A stretch of DNA of 64,000 nt from Bradyrhizobium sp. ISRA464 (GTDB taxonomy: Bacteria; Pseudomonadota; Alphaproteobacteria; Rhizobiales; Xanthobacteraceae): NCBI RefSeq assembly GCF_029910095.1, contig NZ_CP094526.1, positions 2,790,001 through 2,854,000 on the forward strand, written 5' to 3'. Under the pieces are notes generated by a model. The model made no database searches. It was not told where the DNA came from and saw nothing but the letters and a program-made list of their open reading frames with translations. Shown piece after piece: positions 48,683-57,377 of the stretch. Numbering within the stretch: the stretch's first letter is position 1; each line of letters opens with the position of its first letter. The position numbers and the translations under genes are program-made.

Positions 48683-49157
48683 GCGACGCTTCACAATTGG
48701 TGAGCGAACGCTTACAAGAGCGGGCTGGGACGGCGCCTCGGCCACGCTTCCGGTTCGGTGCCGGATCCTGACGTTGAGCCAACTCGCTATGAAACAAGGG
48801 GAATTTCGCGGACGCGATGTGCTCTGATCCTCCGTCTGTCCTGGGCCACCGGCCAGCCGGATCGGCTGTTGCGGGACAGGGCGAGGGGAATGGACGGCGT
48901 CGGAGGGCCGCGATCATAGACGGATCATGTTGAGACAGCTCTTTGCGCCGCAGCTCGTTATTCTCTACGTGCTGGCGGCTTCCACGCTCTATGTGCACTT
49001 CCGCGGCAAGCAACAGCTGCGGTTCGCGCGCCAGCTCGGCGATCACTCGACCTATCTCGCGCCTTACAACGTGCTGATGTATGCGGGGTCGGCAGTGCCG
49101 AACACGCCGGTGATTCCGGTCGAGCAGTTTCCCGAGCTGAAGAAGCTCTCTGACAAT
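48683..49157 (+). repeat. 475-bp direct repeat, copy A (truncates lpxO-like gene)
   Basis: This segment matches 56097-56572 base for base with roughly two dozen differences by eye and a one-base indel just before the ATG. It contains about 240 bp of upstream DNA plus the first 77 codons of the lpxO-like gene. The identity stops abruptly at GACAAT (49157). A 70-base stretch at about 48778-48845 is identical in both copies. Confidence 0.9.
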
Positions 49158-49205
49158 AATCGAGAATCCGCGGCTTACTGGATGCCCCACATGCGCGGGG
49201 CATGA
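48927..49205 (+). pseudogene. truncated 5' fragment of the lpxO-like hydroxylase gene
   Basis: The frame runs MLRQLFAPQLVILYVLAAST through FPELKKLSDN (77 residues, nearly identical to the intact gene at 56342), then a foreign tail NRESAAYWMPHMRGA to a stop. It keeps the N-terminal membrane helix but lacks every Fe(II)/2-oxoglutarate-binding residue, so it cannot be an active hydroxylase. Confidence 0.88.
49182..49203. repeat. hairpin abutting the lpxO-fragment break point
   Basis: ATGCCCC and GGGGCAT form a perfect seven-base stem with an 8-base loop, followed by GACGAC. With the preceding AATCCGCGGCTTACTGG it looks like one arm of the palindromic intergenic repeats seen elsewhere, lying directly after the point where homology to the intact lpxO-like gene ends (49157). 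Confidence 0.5.
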
Positions 49206-49289
49206 CGACGGTGTATGACGTACGTCCGCATTCTCGCGACACGATCTGTTCGAGTTCTGCATCTCGTTTCGCCCTCTAGTTATCAGAGG

Positions 49290-49396
49290 GCGCAGGGAAA
49301 GCCGGGTGCCGATCGCACCTATGCGTCCCGAGCAAATGGAAAGCACGGGAGGTAGGACCACAGGTGGAACCGGAAACACTCCGGCTTTCCCTGCGC
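49290..49396. repeat. 16-bp inverted repeat pair with 75-bp interior
   Basis: GCGCAGGGAAAGCCGG (49290-49305) and CCGGCTTTCCCTGCGC (49381-49396) are perfect complements. A small CCCTCT/AGAGGG hairpin lies directly before (49272-49290). No gene is inside. It may be a non-autonomous mobile repeat or remnant in the interval between the lpxO fragment and the IS1182 element. Confidence 0.6.
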
Positions 49397-49683
49397 GATG
49401 GTTTACGGCTTACTTCGTGCTCTCCCCGGCGAGACTTGGCTTTTTTGTCACCGTCTTCGCAAAGACGCCGAGCGTCTTGCGAGGAGACACCTGCCACTGG
49501 GGCGTCGAGACCACACGACTTCACCGTCCGTGTCACGCATGCTCGTCAGTCATGCGATCAGCATCCACCGCATCTCACCGCAACACTCGTGACGATCGCG
49601 ACGCGCCCCTCAATCGGGTGAGATGGTGGATCTATAGCACTGAGTTGTGTTTCTGATAAACAGAAATACTTTTGCAGCGGAGG

Positions 49684-51387
49684 CTTGCCCCGTCGAGGCT
49701 GGGCAAGAACTCGGCATTTTTTGGAGTTGATGTACGATTCGGCGCATGGCGAATCGGACGTTCAAGGCCGGCGACAGCCGGGAGCAACCCAGTCTTCTTC
49801 CTCCCCGGATTGAGGACTATGTCGGACAGCAGAATCCGGTGCGGGCGATCGACAGTTTCGTTGGCGCGCTCGACCTTTCAAAGCTCGGCTTCCGCCATGC
49901 GGATCGTGCCGCGGACGAAGTGGGGCAGCCGCCCTACGATCCGGCCGATCTGCTGAAGCTCTACCTTTACGGCTACATCAACCAGATCAGGTCGTCGCGG
50001 CGGTTGGAGCGGGAGGCCTGCCGCAATCTGGAGCTGATCTGGCTGTTGAAGAACATGAAGCCGGGCTATCGGACGATCGCCAACTTCCGCAAGGAGAACT
50101 GGGCGGCGCTCAAGGCCGCGAACCGCAGTTTCGTGCTGCTCCTGCGCGACCTCGGCCTGATCGGTGGGACCTTCGTTGCGATCGACGGGGCGCTATTCCA
50201 TGGTAACGCCAGCAAGGGCAGCATCTTCACGCAAGGGAAGCTGGCCAAACAGATCGCCGCGTTGGACAAGGAGATCGAGGCTTATGGCAAGGCCCTTGAA
50301 GCCAACGATGCCGAGGAAGCCAAGCGATGTGCCGGTCCGGGAGATGGCAGCAAGGGCAGCGGCGATGTCGGCGAGAAGGTGAAGGAGCTGATGGCCCGGC
50401 GCGAGCGCGCGCAAGCCGACCTCAAGAACCTGGAGACAAGCGACAAGGGGCAACTCTCGAAGACCGATCCCGACGCAAGGCTTCTGAGCAAGGGCGACCA
50501 GACCATTGCGGGTTACAACGTGCAGAGCGTCGTTGACGACAAGCACACGCTCATCGTTGCCAGCGAGGTCGTCAACCGCAACGACGCGGGCCATCTTCAT
50601 GAGATGGCAAAGGCGGCAAAAGAGGCCCTCGACGTCGAGACTCTGCAGGTGGCGGCCGATGCCGGCTATTCCACCAGCGAGGACCTGAAGGCCTGCGAGG
50701 ATGACGGCATTGTTGCCTATGTGCCGCTGCACGAGGGCAATGGCAAGCTCAAGGAAGGCCGCCTCAGCCGCAAGGACTTCAGTTACGATGCGAACGCCGA
50801 TGCCTACCGTTGCCCGGCCGGCGAGCTGCTGCGCCCGACGGAAGGGCGCTGGACGAACACGAGCGGCCGCATCGAGATCCGCTACCTGGCGCGCAAGGCG
50901 GCCTGCGCAGCATGTCCCCTGAGCGCGCGGTGTCTTGCCCCGAAGGCGCCTTACCGGAGCATCGCGCGCTGGGAACACGAGGACGTTCTCGAACGTCACC
51001 GCATGAGGATGCAAAGCGCCGAGGCTGCCACATTGATGCGCCGCCGTTCCGCCATCGTCGAGCACCCTTTCGGAACACTCAAATGCCGCGCCGGCTATCA
51101 GCACTTTCTCGTGCGCGGCTTCGACAAGGTCCGCGGCGAATGGAGCCTGATGGCGCTTTGCTACAACTTCACCCGCGTGCTCAGCATTCTCGGCTTCGAC
51201 CGCTTCGTCGCGTACCTTGCAGAAAAGACGCGCATTGCCGGCGCAAACCTCCTTGCGGCCACTCTGCGCGCCATTCGGCTTGCTTTGCGGCCCTTCCGCG
51301 CCAAAATCTCGCTGTCGCTCGTCGTCAGTGCTTTCCGAGCCGCCCCAGCCCCTTAGTTGCCATTCTTGCCCAGTCTCGTCGGGTAAA
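49684..51387 (+). mobile_element. IS1182-family insertion sequence
   Basis: The element is about 1.7 kb with imperfect terminal inverted repeats: CGTCGAGGCTGGGCAAGAA near 49691-49709 matches, in reverse complement, TTCTTGCCCAGTCTCGTCG near 51363-51381, with two mismatches. A TTTCTG/CAGAAA palindrome lies just outside the left end, which fits the palindrome preference reported for this group. It carries one full-length transposase gene. Exact ends and target duplication were not resolved. Confidence 0.8.
49746..51356 (+). CDS. IS1182-family transposase
   Basis: 536 residues, full length. The N-terminal DUF772 part (PPYDPADLLKLYLYGYINQI, RSSRRLEREACRNLELIWLL, YRTIANFRKEN) is followed by the DDE domain: first Asp in FVAIDGALFHGN, second Asp in VAADAGYSTSEDLKACED, and Glu in VEHPFGTLKCRAGYQHF. 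Four Cys in the CPAG and AACAACPLSARC-like block (KAACAACPLSARC) form the usual metal-knuckle of DDE_Tnp_1_6 proteins. The gene is intact and may be active. Confidence 0.92.
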   Translation: MANRTFKAGDSREQPSLLPPRIEDYVGQQNPVRAIDSFVGALDLSKLGFRHADRAADEVGQPPYDPADLLKLYLYGYINQIRSSRRLEREACRNLELIWLLKNMKPGYRTIANFRKENWAALKAANRSFVLLLRDLGLIGGTFVAIDGALFHGNASKGSIFTQGKLAKQIAALDKEIEAYGKALEANDAEEAKRCAGPGDGSKGSGDVGEKVKELMARRERAQADLKNLETSDKGQLSKTDPDARLLSKGDQTIAGYNVQSVVDDKHTLIVASEVVNRNDAGHLHEMAKAAKEALDVETLQVAADAGYSTSEDLKACEDDGIVAYVPLHEGNGKLKEGRLSRKDFSYDANADAYRCPAGELLRPTEGRWTNTSGRIEIRYLARKAACAACPLSARCLAPKAPYRSIARWEHEDVLERHRMRMQSAEAATLMRRRSAIVEHPFGTLKCRAGYQHFLVRGFDKVRGEWSLMALCYNFTRVLSILGFDRFVAYLAEKTRIAGANLLAATLRAIRLALRPFRAKISLSLVVSAFRAAPAP

Positions 51388-51428
51388 TCAGTGGCAGGAG
51401 CGCTGCTCCATCCATCCGTTATTCAGCG

Positions 51429-52223
51429 TCACTCCGAGGCCCGCACCGTGCCGTGCCCGAGCTGCCTCGATATATCGCTCGCACAGTTGCGCAGCGCGGC
51501 TGCAATCGTGCTGTCCCAACTGACGTCGAAGGTGCCCTCCGGCCCCATCGCCGTGATGACCAGCGCGACGTGGCCGGCGTGATCGAACACCGGCGCGGCG
51601 AATGCGTTGACGCCCGGCAACGGGTCGCCGATCGCACGCGCGAGCCCGCGGCTGCGGACCTCGGCAAGCATCTCTGTCGTCTTCGCGCTTGCCGGTGCAC
51701 GCTTGGGATTGTAGCCGACGCCAAGGCGATCGAGGCCGCTTTCGAGCGCGGTCTTGACCGCGTTCGGCGGCATGAAGGCGGCGAATGCCCGGCCGGTCGC
51801 GGTCTCAAGCAGCGCCACCACCGATCCGACGCGCATCGCGATATGCACGGGATGGCTCGGCTCCTCGAGCCGCACCACGGTCGGGCCGTGGGTGCCCCAG
51901 ACCGACAGCGATACGGCATGATTGATGCTGTCGGCGAGGGTGGCGATCCGCGGTGTCGCGATGCGCACGGCCGAAAGCCGGCGCAGACTGATCAGGCCGA
52001 GTTCGAGCGCAAGTGCGCCGATCTCATAACGGCCGGTGGTCTCGTCCTGCTCGATCAGACCGATGCGGGAGAAGCTCACCAGATAGGGATGCGCCTTGGC
52101 CGGGGGCATGCCGGCTTCGCGCGCAAGGTCGCGCAGCATCATCGGTTCGCCGCTGCGGGCGAGCGCGCGGAGCAGCTCTCCACCGACCTCGATCGACTGT
52201 ATGCCGCGGCTCTCTTTCGTCAT
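51429..52223 (-). CDS. IclR-family transcriptional regulator
   Basis: 264 residues from ATG 52223; the frame extends seven codons upstream. The N-terminal winged HTH is at about residues 5-70 (IQSIEVGGELLRALARSGEP, MLRDLAREAGMPPAKAHPYL), and the C-terminal IclR effector domain has SLSVWGTHGPTVVRLEE, FAAFMPPN and DPLPGVNAFAAPVFDHAGHV. It is the last gene of the minus-strand group receptor-FAD dehydrogenase-SDR-iclR and probably controls it in response to a pathway metabolite. Confidence 0.9.
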   Translation of the reverse strand: MTKESRGIQSIEVGGELLRALARSGEPMMLRDLAREAGMPPAKAHPYLVSFSRIGLIEQDETTGRYEIGALALELGLISLRRLSAVRIATPRIATLADSINHAVSLSVWGTHGPTVVRLEEPSHPVHIAMRVGSVVALLETATGRAFAAFMPPNAVKTALESGLDRLGVGYNPKRAPASAKTTEMLAEVRSRGLARAIGDPLPGVNAFAAPVFDHAGHVALVITAMGPEGTFDVSWDSTIAAALRNCASDISRQLGHGTVRASE

Positions 52224-52251
52224 GTGGCCCTGCAAGCTCTCCACAACGTCC

Positions 52252-53016
52252 TTATACGGCCAGAAATCCTCCGTCGACGGGCATGGTCACGCCGTTCACA
52301 TACGACGCGAGTTCGGAGGCGAGAAACACCACCGGCCCGACCAGCTCCTCAGGCTCCCCGACACGGCCGAGCGGCGTTCGGCCCAAAAATCCTGCAAGCC
52401 GGGCGGGGTCGCTGCGGGTCACTTCGGTCATGGCGGTCGCGATCACGCCGGGTGCGATGGCGTTGACGCGGATGCCGTCGGCCGCGAGCTCCCGCGCCAG
52501 CGCCTGCGTCAACAGCTTCACGCCGCCTTTGGACGGCGCATAGCCCAGCGTGTCGGCAACCCCGACAAAGGAGGCGATCGAACCGAGATTGATGATTGCG
52601 CCCCGGGTCTCGCGCAGCGCCGGCAGGAATGCGTGGGTCACGTTGAAGGTGCCGGTGAGATTGACGTCGAGCACTCGCCGCCAGTTGTCGTGCGCCTTGG
52701 GCGAATCGATCCCCTCGCGAATGATGATGCCGGCATTGTTGACCAGCACTGCGATCGGCCCGATCTCGCGGCCGGCCCTCTGCGCCAGCGCGCGACAGGC
52801 CTCCGCGTCAGACACATCGAGGTGAAATGCCCAGGCGGCGCGGCCGGATCCGCGGATATTGGCCGCGGTTCGTTCGGCGCCGGCGAGATCGATGTCGGTC
52901 ACCATCACGTCGGCGCCATGGGCCGCGAGCCCGCGCGCGATGGCGCGTCCGTTGCCGTGGGCCGCACCGGTGACGAGGGTGCGCTTGCCGGCCAGCAATT
53001 GGGCGGCCGCGCTCAT
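52252..53016 (-). CDS. short-chain dehydrogenase/reductase
   Basis: 254 residues from ATG 53016, which overlaps the FAD-dehydrogenase stop by four bases. Classical SDR: TGAAHGNGRAIARGLAAHGA, VLVNNAGIIIREG, catalytic Ser in NLGSIASFVG, Tyr and Lys in YAPSKGGVKLLTQALA, and the C-terminal PVDGGFLAV. It oxidises or reduces a hydroxyl or keto group with NAD(P). Operon context with a ketosteroid-dehydrogenase-like flavoprotein suggests catabolism of a cyclic or steroid-like compound. Confidence 0.92.
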   Translation of the reverse strand: MSAAAQLLAGKRTLVTGAAHGNGRAIARGLAAHGADVMVTDIDLAGAERTAANIRGSGRAAWAFHLDVSDAEACRALAQRAGREIGPIAVLVNNAGIIIREGIDSPKAHDNWRRVLDVNLTGTFNVTHAFLPALRETRGAIINLGSIASFVGVADTLGYAPSKGGVKLLTQALARELAADGIRVNAIAPGVIATAMTEVTRSDPARLAGFLGRTPLGRVGEPEELVGPVVFLASELASYVNGVTMPVDGGFLAV

Positions 53017-54737
53017 GCTGCGCTTCTTTCCGAAGCGCCTGCCGCAAGGTGACGGCCGGCGATGTAGCCGAAGGTCAGCGCGGGGCCGAGGGTGATGCCG
53101 GCGCCCGGATAGTTGCCACCCATGATGCTCGCCATGTCGTTGCCCGCCGCGTAAAGCCCGGGGATGACGCGTCCCTCGGCATCGAGCGCGCGCGCATGCG
53201 CATCGGTGACGATACCGGCATAGGTGCCGAGATCGCCGATCACCATCTTGATCGCATAGAACGGTCCGTGTTCGAGCGGCGCCACGCAAGGGTTCGGTCC
53301 GTGCAGGGCGTCGCCCTGATAGCGGTTATAGGCGCGCGAGCCCTTGCCGAAGGCGGGATCGCGGCCTTCGATAGCGGTCTTGTTGAACTCCGCGATGGTT
53401 GCCTCGAGCCCCTTCGCGTCGATGCCGGTCTGCGCCGCCAGCTCCGATAGCGTCGCGCCGCGCTTGAGATAACCGGTCTTGAGGTGATGGCCGAGCGGCA
53501 TCGGGCGCGGCGGCACGCAGCCGAGGCCGTAGTTGCGCAAGGTCTGGTGATCGCAGACGAGGTGGGCCGCGATTTCCTCGCCGGGCTTGGCCGCCTTCAT
53601 CATCTCCTGCACGAAGTCGTGGTAGGAGTTGCCTTCGTTGGCAAAGCGCTTGCCGTCGCGCATCACGGCGATCACGCCCGGCTTGGCGCGATCGATGAAG
53701 TGCGGCATCACGCCCTTGCTGCCGTCCTTGCGCGTGGTGACCGAGACCGGCACCCAGGCTGCCGCGTTGGGCAGCGAATCCTCGACCCTGCCGCCGACGG
53801 ACTCCGCAAGCCGCAAGCCGTCGCCGGTGTTGCCGGTCGGGCCCGGCGAGTAATGCTCCTTGCCGGTCGGTGCATGCGGGAACATCTTCTGCCGTCGGGC
53901 GACGTCATGCGGGAAGCCACCGCAGGCGAGCACCACGCCGCGCTTGGCCGTGATGCGGATCGTGCGGCCCTCGCGTTCCACCACCGCGCCGCGCACCGCG
54001 CCATCATCGACGATCAATTGGCGCACCGGCGAGTTGAGCCAGAGCGGGACGTTCAGGTCGAAGGCGGATTTGGCCAGCCGCCCGGCCAAGGCATTGCCGT
54101 TGGTCAGCGTCATGCCGCGGCCATGGCGCACCACGTCGCCGGCATGCTTCGAGAGTCGCTTGGCGACATAGGCCGCCGAGGTCAGCGAGCGGGTCGCGCG
54201 CATGAAGTGGATGATCTCCTTGCCGGAGCCGAGCATCATGCCGAACACGGTGAGCTCGGGCAGGGGGCTGCCGAGATCCTTGATGCGTTCGCCGAGCTCG
54301 CGCCCGTCGAACGGGCGGGCGACCATGGAGCGGCCACCCTGCGCGCCGCCGGGCGCTTCGGCGTGATAGTCCGGGAAGGTCAGCGGCATGTCGAAGCGGA
54401 CCGCTGTCTTGGTGGTGAAGAAATCGACCGCCTTCGGCCCTTCGGTGAGGAACGCATCGACGCGCGCGGCATCGAAGCTGTTGCCGGCTTCGTGCCTGAG
54501 ATAGGTCCTGGCCTGGTCCGGGCTCTCCTCGATGCCCCAGGCTTTCGCCAGGGACGTGCCGGGGATCCAAAGCCAGCCGCCGGAACGCGCAGTGGTGCCG
54601 CCGAACCGCGGCTCCTTCTCGACGACGAGGACCTTCAGCCCGTGGTGGGCCGCGGTGACCGCGGCCGACAGGCCGCTGCAACCGGAGCCGACCACAAGCG
54701 CGTCGCATTCGTAGGTCTCTTGCGCGTTGTCTGCCAT
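53013..54737 (-). CDS. FAD-dependent dehydrogenase (3-ketosteroid delta-1-dehydrogenase-like)
   Basis: 574 residues. The FAD dinucleotide motif is at residues 17-22 in DALVVGSGCSGLSAAVTAA, then EKEPRFGGTTARSGGWLWIP, a substrate-domain insertion, and the second FAD block GLYAAGNDMASIMGGNYPGA with GITLGPALTFGYIAGRH. The layout is that of the KstD/fumarate-reductase flavoprotein group without a heme or signal peptide. It probably introduces a double bond next to a keto group. The actual substrate is not shown by the sequence. It begins ten bases after the receptor gene stop. Confidence 0.87.
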   Translation of the reverse strand: MADNAQETYECDALVVGSGCSGLSAAVTAAHHGLKVLVVEKEPRFGGTTARSGGWLWIPGTSLAKAWGIEESPDQARTYLRHEAGNSFDAARVDAFLTEGPKAVDFFTTKTAVRFDMPLTFPDYHAEAPGGAQGGRSMVARPFDGRELGERIKDLGSPLPELTVFGMMLGSGKEIIHFMRATRSLTSAAYVAKRLSKHAGDVVRHGRGMTLTNGNALAGRLAKSAFDLNVPLWLNSPVRQLIVDDGAVRGAVVEREGRTIRITAKRGVVLACGGFPHDVARRQKMFPHAPTGKEHYSPGPTGNTGDGLRLAESVGGRVEDSLPNAAAWVPVSVTTRKDGSKGVMPHFIDRAKPGVIAVMRDGKRFANEGNSYHDFVQEMMKAAKPGEEIAAHLVCDHQTLRNYGLGCVPPRPMPLGHHLKTGYLKRGATLSELAAQTGIDAKGLEATIAEFNKTAIEGRDPAFGKGSRAYNRYQGDALHGPNPCVAPLEHGPFYAIKMVIGDLGTYAGIVTDAHARALDAEGRVIPGLYAAGNDMASIMGGNYPGAGITLGPALTFGYIAGRHLAAGASERSAA

Positions 54738-54747
54738 GCGACCGATC

Positions 54748-55947
54748 CTATTTCTTCAACAGCGGGCACTTCGACTCCGACACTGGACGGAATGCATCCT
54801 CGCCCTTCACGGTCTTGACGATATCGAGATAGTCCCACGGCTCCTTGGATTCCGACGGCGACTTCACCTTGGCGAGATACATGTCGCGGATCACGCGGCC
54901 GTCCTCGCGCAGCTTGCCGCCGTGGACGAACGTGTCCTCGATCGGCAGCTCGCGCATCTTGGCCATCACCTTCTGCGGATCGTCGGTGCCGGCCGCCTTG
55001 ATCGCCTTCAGATAATGCAGCACCGAGCCGTAGACGCCGGTCTGGATCATGGTCGGCATTACCTTGGTGCGTTCGTAGAACTTCCTCGACCACGCCCGGG
55101 TCTTGTCGTCCATGTTCCAGTACGACGCCGTGGTCATGTAGGTGCCTTGGGCCGCCTTCAATCCGATCGCGTGGATATCGGTGTCGAACATCAAGAGACC
55201 GACGAGCTTCTGGCCGCCCTGCACGAGACCGAATTCGCCGGCCTGCTTGATCGCATTGTCGGTGTCCTGGCCGGCATTGGCGAAGGCGACCACGTCGGCC
55301 TTCGAGCTTTGCGCCTGAAGGGCGAAGGAGGAGAAGTCGGCGGTGTTGGTCGGGTGCCGAACGCTGCCGAGCACCTTGCCGCCCAGCTCATTGATGAAGC
55401 GCGTGGCGTCCTTCTCGAGCTGCTGGCCGAAGGCGTAGTCCGCCGTGATGAAGTACCAGGACTTGCCGCCTTGCTGGATCACCGCCGAAGCCGTCACCTT
55501 CGACAGCGCGTAGGTGTCGTAGGTGAAGTGTACGGTGTTGGGGCTGCACAGCTCATCCGTCAGCGAGCTCGCGCCGGGACCGGACAGCAGCGCGATCTTG
55601 TTGCGCTCGCGAACCATGTTGTGGACGGCGATCGCGATGCCGGAGTTGGGGATGTCGACCACCGCATCGACCTTGCCGTTGTCGAACCAGCCGCGCACGA
55701 TCTGCACGCCGACATCGGTCTTCATCTGGTGGTCCGCACTGATGATCTCGACCGGCTTGCCGAGCACCGTCGGCCCGAACTCCTCCACCGCCATCTTGGC
55801 CGCCTCGACCGAACCCGGGCCCGAATTATCGCGGCCCCAGCCCGACAGGTCGGTCAGCACCCCAATGCGCACGACGTCATCGGAGACCTGGGCCTGAGCG
55901 GCCGATGTCATGGCCGCAAGAATGGCGACTGCCAAAATGTGTCTCAT
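54748..55947 (-). CDS. orphan Liv-type periplasmic substrate-binding protein
   Basis: 399 residues. Signal peptide MRHILAVAILAAMTSAAQA, mature start QVSDDVVRIGVLTDLSGWG, then the Periplasmic_binding_6 fold (ALLSGPGASSLTDELCSPNT, WYFITADYAFGQQLEKDATR). No permease or ATPase accompanies it, so it must share a transporter encoded elsewhere or work as a sensor. It heads the operon with the FAD dehydrogenase, SDR and IclR genes, so its ligand is probably the compound those enzymes degrade. Confidence 0.9.
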   Translation of the reverse strand: MRHILAVAILAAMTSAAQAQVSDDVVRIGVLTDLSGWGRDNSGPGSVEAAKMAVEEFGPTVLGKPVEIISADHQMKTDVGVQIVRGWFDNGKVDAVVDIPNSGIAIAVHNMVRERNKIALLSGPGASSLTDELCSPNTVHFTYDTYALSKVTASAVIQQGGKSWYFITADYAFGQQLEKDATRFINELGGKVLGSVRHPTNTADFSSFALQAQSSKADVVAFANAGQDTDNAIKQAGEFGLVQGGQKLVGLLMFDTDIHAIGLKAAQGTYMTTASYWNMDDKTRAWSRKFYERTKVMPTMIQTGVYGSVLHYLKAIKAAGTDDPQKVMAKMRELPIEDTFVHGGKLREDGRVIRDMYLAKVKSPSESKEPWDYLDIVKTVKGEDAFRPVSESKCPLLKK

Positions 55948-56341
55948 CGTTCCTCCCTTCCTGAACCTTCGCCGTTCTGCGGCGTGTTCCTGCGATTAGT
56001 AACTATCTAATTCATTTGTCAATGGCAAATTAGTCCACGAAGTCCACTGCGTTCGGCTCCGCAATTTGAAGACGAAAGTCCGCAGGTGTGGCCGGCGCGA
56101 CGCTTCACAATTGGTGAGCGAACGCTTACAAGATCGGGCTGGGATGGTGCCTCGGCAGCGCTTCGGGTTCGGTGCCGGATCCTGCCGGCGAGCCAACTCG
56201 CTATGAAACAAGGGGAATTTCGCGGACGCGATGTGCTCTGATCCTCCGTCTGTCCTGGGCCATGCGCCAGCCGGATCGGCTCTTGCGGGGCAGGGCGAGG
56301 GGAACGGACGGCGTCGGGGGGCCGCGATCGTAGACGGATCA
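55948..56341 (+). promoter_or_regulatory. 394-bp intergenic region with upstream half of direct repeat B
   Basis: The first 150 bases should contain the promoter of the minus-strand receptor operon. From 56097 on, the sequence is the second copy of the 475-bp repeat, including about 245 bp of DNA ahead of the lpxO-like start that is well conserved between copies and therefore may contain its promoter. Confidence 0.5.
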
Positions 56342-56572
56342 ATGTTGAGACAGCTCTTTGCGCCGCAGCTCGTCATTCTCTACGTGCTGGTGGCTTCCAC
56401 GCTTTATGTGCACTTCCGCGGCAAGCAACGGCTGCGGTTCGCGCGCCAGCTCGGCGATCACTCGACCTATCTCGCGCCTTACAACGTGCTGATGTATGCG
56501 GGCTCGGCAGTGCCGAACACGCCGGTGATTCCGGTCGAGCAGTTTCCCGAGCTGAAGAAGCTCTCCGACAAT
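56097..56572 (+). repeat. 475-bp direct repeat, copy B (intact lpxO-like gene)
   Basis: Partner of 48683-49157. Homology begins at GCGACGCTTCAC and ends at GACAAT inside codon 77 of the intact gene. The extra A in GGATCAATG is the only indel seen. The two copies lie about 7.4 kb apart in the same orientation. Confidence 0.9.
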
Positions 56573-57271
56573 TGGGAGACGATTCGCGACGAGGCGACGC
56601 GCCTGTTCGACGAAGGCTTCATCCGCGCCGCGGCGAAGAACAACGACTGGGGCTTCTATTCCTTCTTCAAGAGCGGCTGGAAGCGCTTCTACCTGAAATG
56701 GTACGACGACTTCCTGCCGTCGGCGCGCACGCTGTGCCCGAAGACGGTCGAGCTGTTGAACTCGATCCCGAACGTGCACGGCGCGATGTTCGCGATGCTG
56801 CCGCCGGGCGGCAAGCTCGGCGCGCATCGCGATCCCTTCGCCGGATCGCTGCGCTATCACCTCGGCCTGGTGACGCCGAACTCGAACCAGTGCCGCATTC
56901 TCGTCGACGGCGTCGAATGCGTCTGGCGCGACGGCGAAGCCTTCATGTTCGACGAGACCTTCATCCACAGCGCCGAGAACAAGACCGATGTCAACCGCAT
57001 CATCCTGTTCTGCGACGTCGAGCGCCCGATGAAGTACCGCTTCATGACCAGGATGAACCGCTGGGTCAGCCACAACATCGTCAAGGCGTCGGCCACGCAG
57101 AACGTCGACGGCGAGCATGTCGGCGCGCTGAACAAGGTGTTCGGCAAGCTCTACGAGCTCCATCTCGCGAGCCGCAAGGTCAAGGAGTGGAATCGCAACC
57201 TGTACTACACGCTGAAGTACTCGGTGACCGCGTTGATCCTCGGCCTGATCGTGGTGTCGGCGCTGCGGTGA
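56342..57271 (+). CDS. aspartyl/asparaginyl beta-hydroxylase family protein, LpxO-like
   Basis: 309 residues from ATG 56342; upstream frame is open, but the start shared with the truncated copy is used. Membrane helix at residues 5-24 (LFAPQLVILYVLVASTLYVH) and another at the C-terminus (VTALILGLIVVSALR). The Fe(II) ligands are His162-x-Asp164 (AHRDPF) and His209 (ETFIHSAENK), and Arg219 should bind 2-oxoglutarate. LpxO hydroxylates the 2-position of lipid A acyl chains at the inner membrane; the LPS genes nearby fit. Hydroxylation of another acyl or peptide substrate remains possible. Confidence 0.88.
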   Translation: MLRQLFAPQLVILYVLVASTLYVHFRGKQRLRFARQLGDHSTYLAPYNVLMYAGSAVPNTPVIPVEQFPELKKLSDNWETIRDEATRLFDEGFIRAAAKNNDWGFYSFFKSGWKRFYLKWYDDFLPSARTLCPKTVELLNSIPNVHGAMFAMLPPGGKLGAHRDPFAGSLRYHLGLVTPNSNQCRILVDGVECVWRDGEAFMFDETFIHSAENKTDVNRIILFCDVERPMKYRFMTRMNRWVSHNIVKASATQNVDGEHVGALNKVFGKLYELHLASRKVKEWNRNLYYTLKYSVTALILGLIVVSALR

Positions 57272-57377
57272 TCGCGGCGGCGCTGCCGGTTTGCGACAAG
57301 CTAAATACTAATGTTGCAGCGTCAATTGGGCGAGTCTGCCTTTCGCGAACGCATCTGCATAGTCTGCCGCAACAGCG

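Noticed and set aside
48393..49379. Minus-strand 328-codon frame across the lpxO fragment
   Set aside because: It runs antisense through the lpxO fragment and the direct repeat; although parts read as plausible protein, its equivalent opposite copy B ends quickly and no domain is seen.
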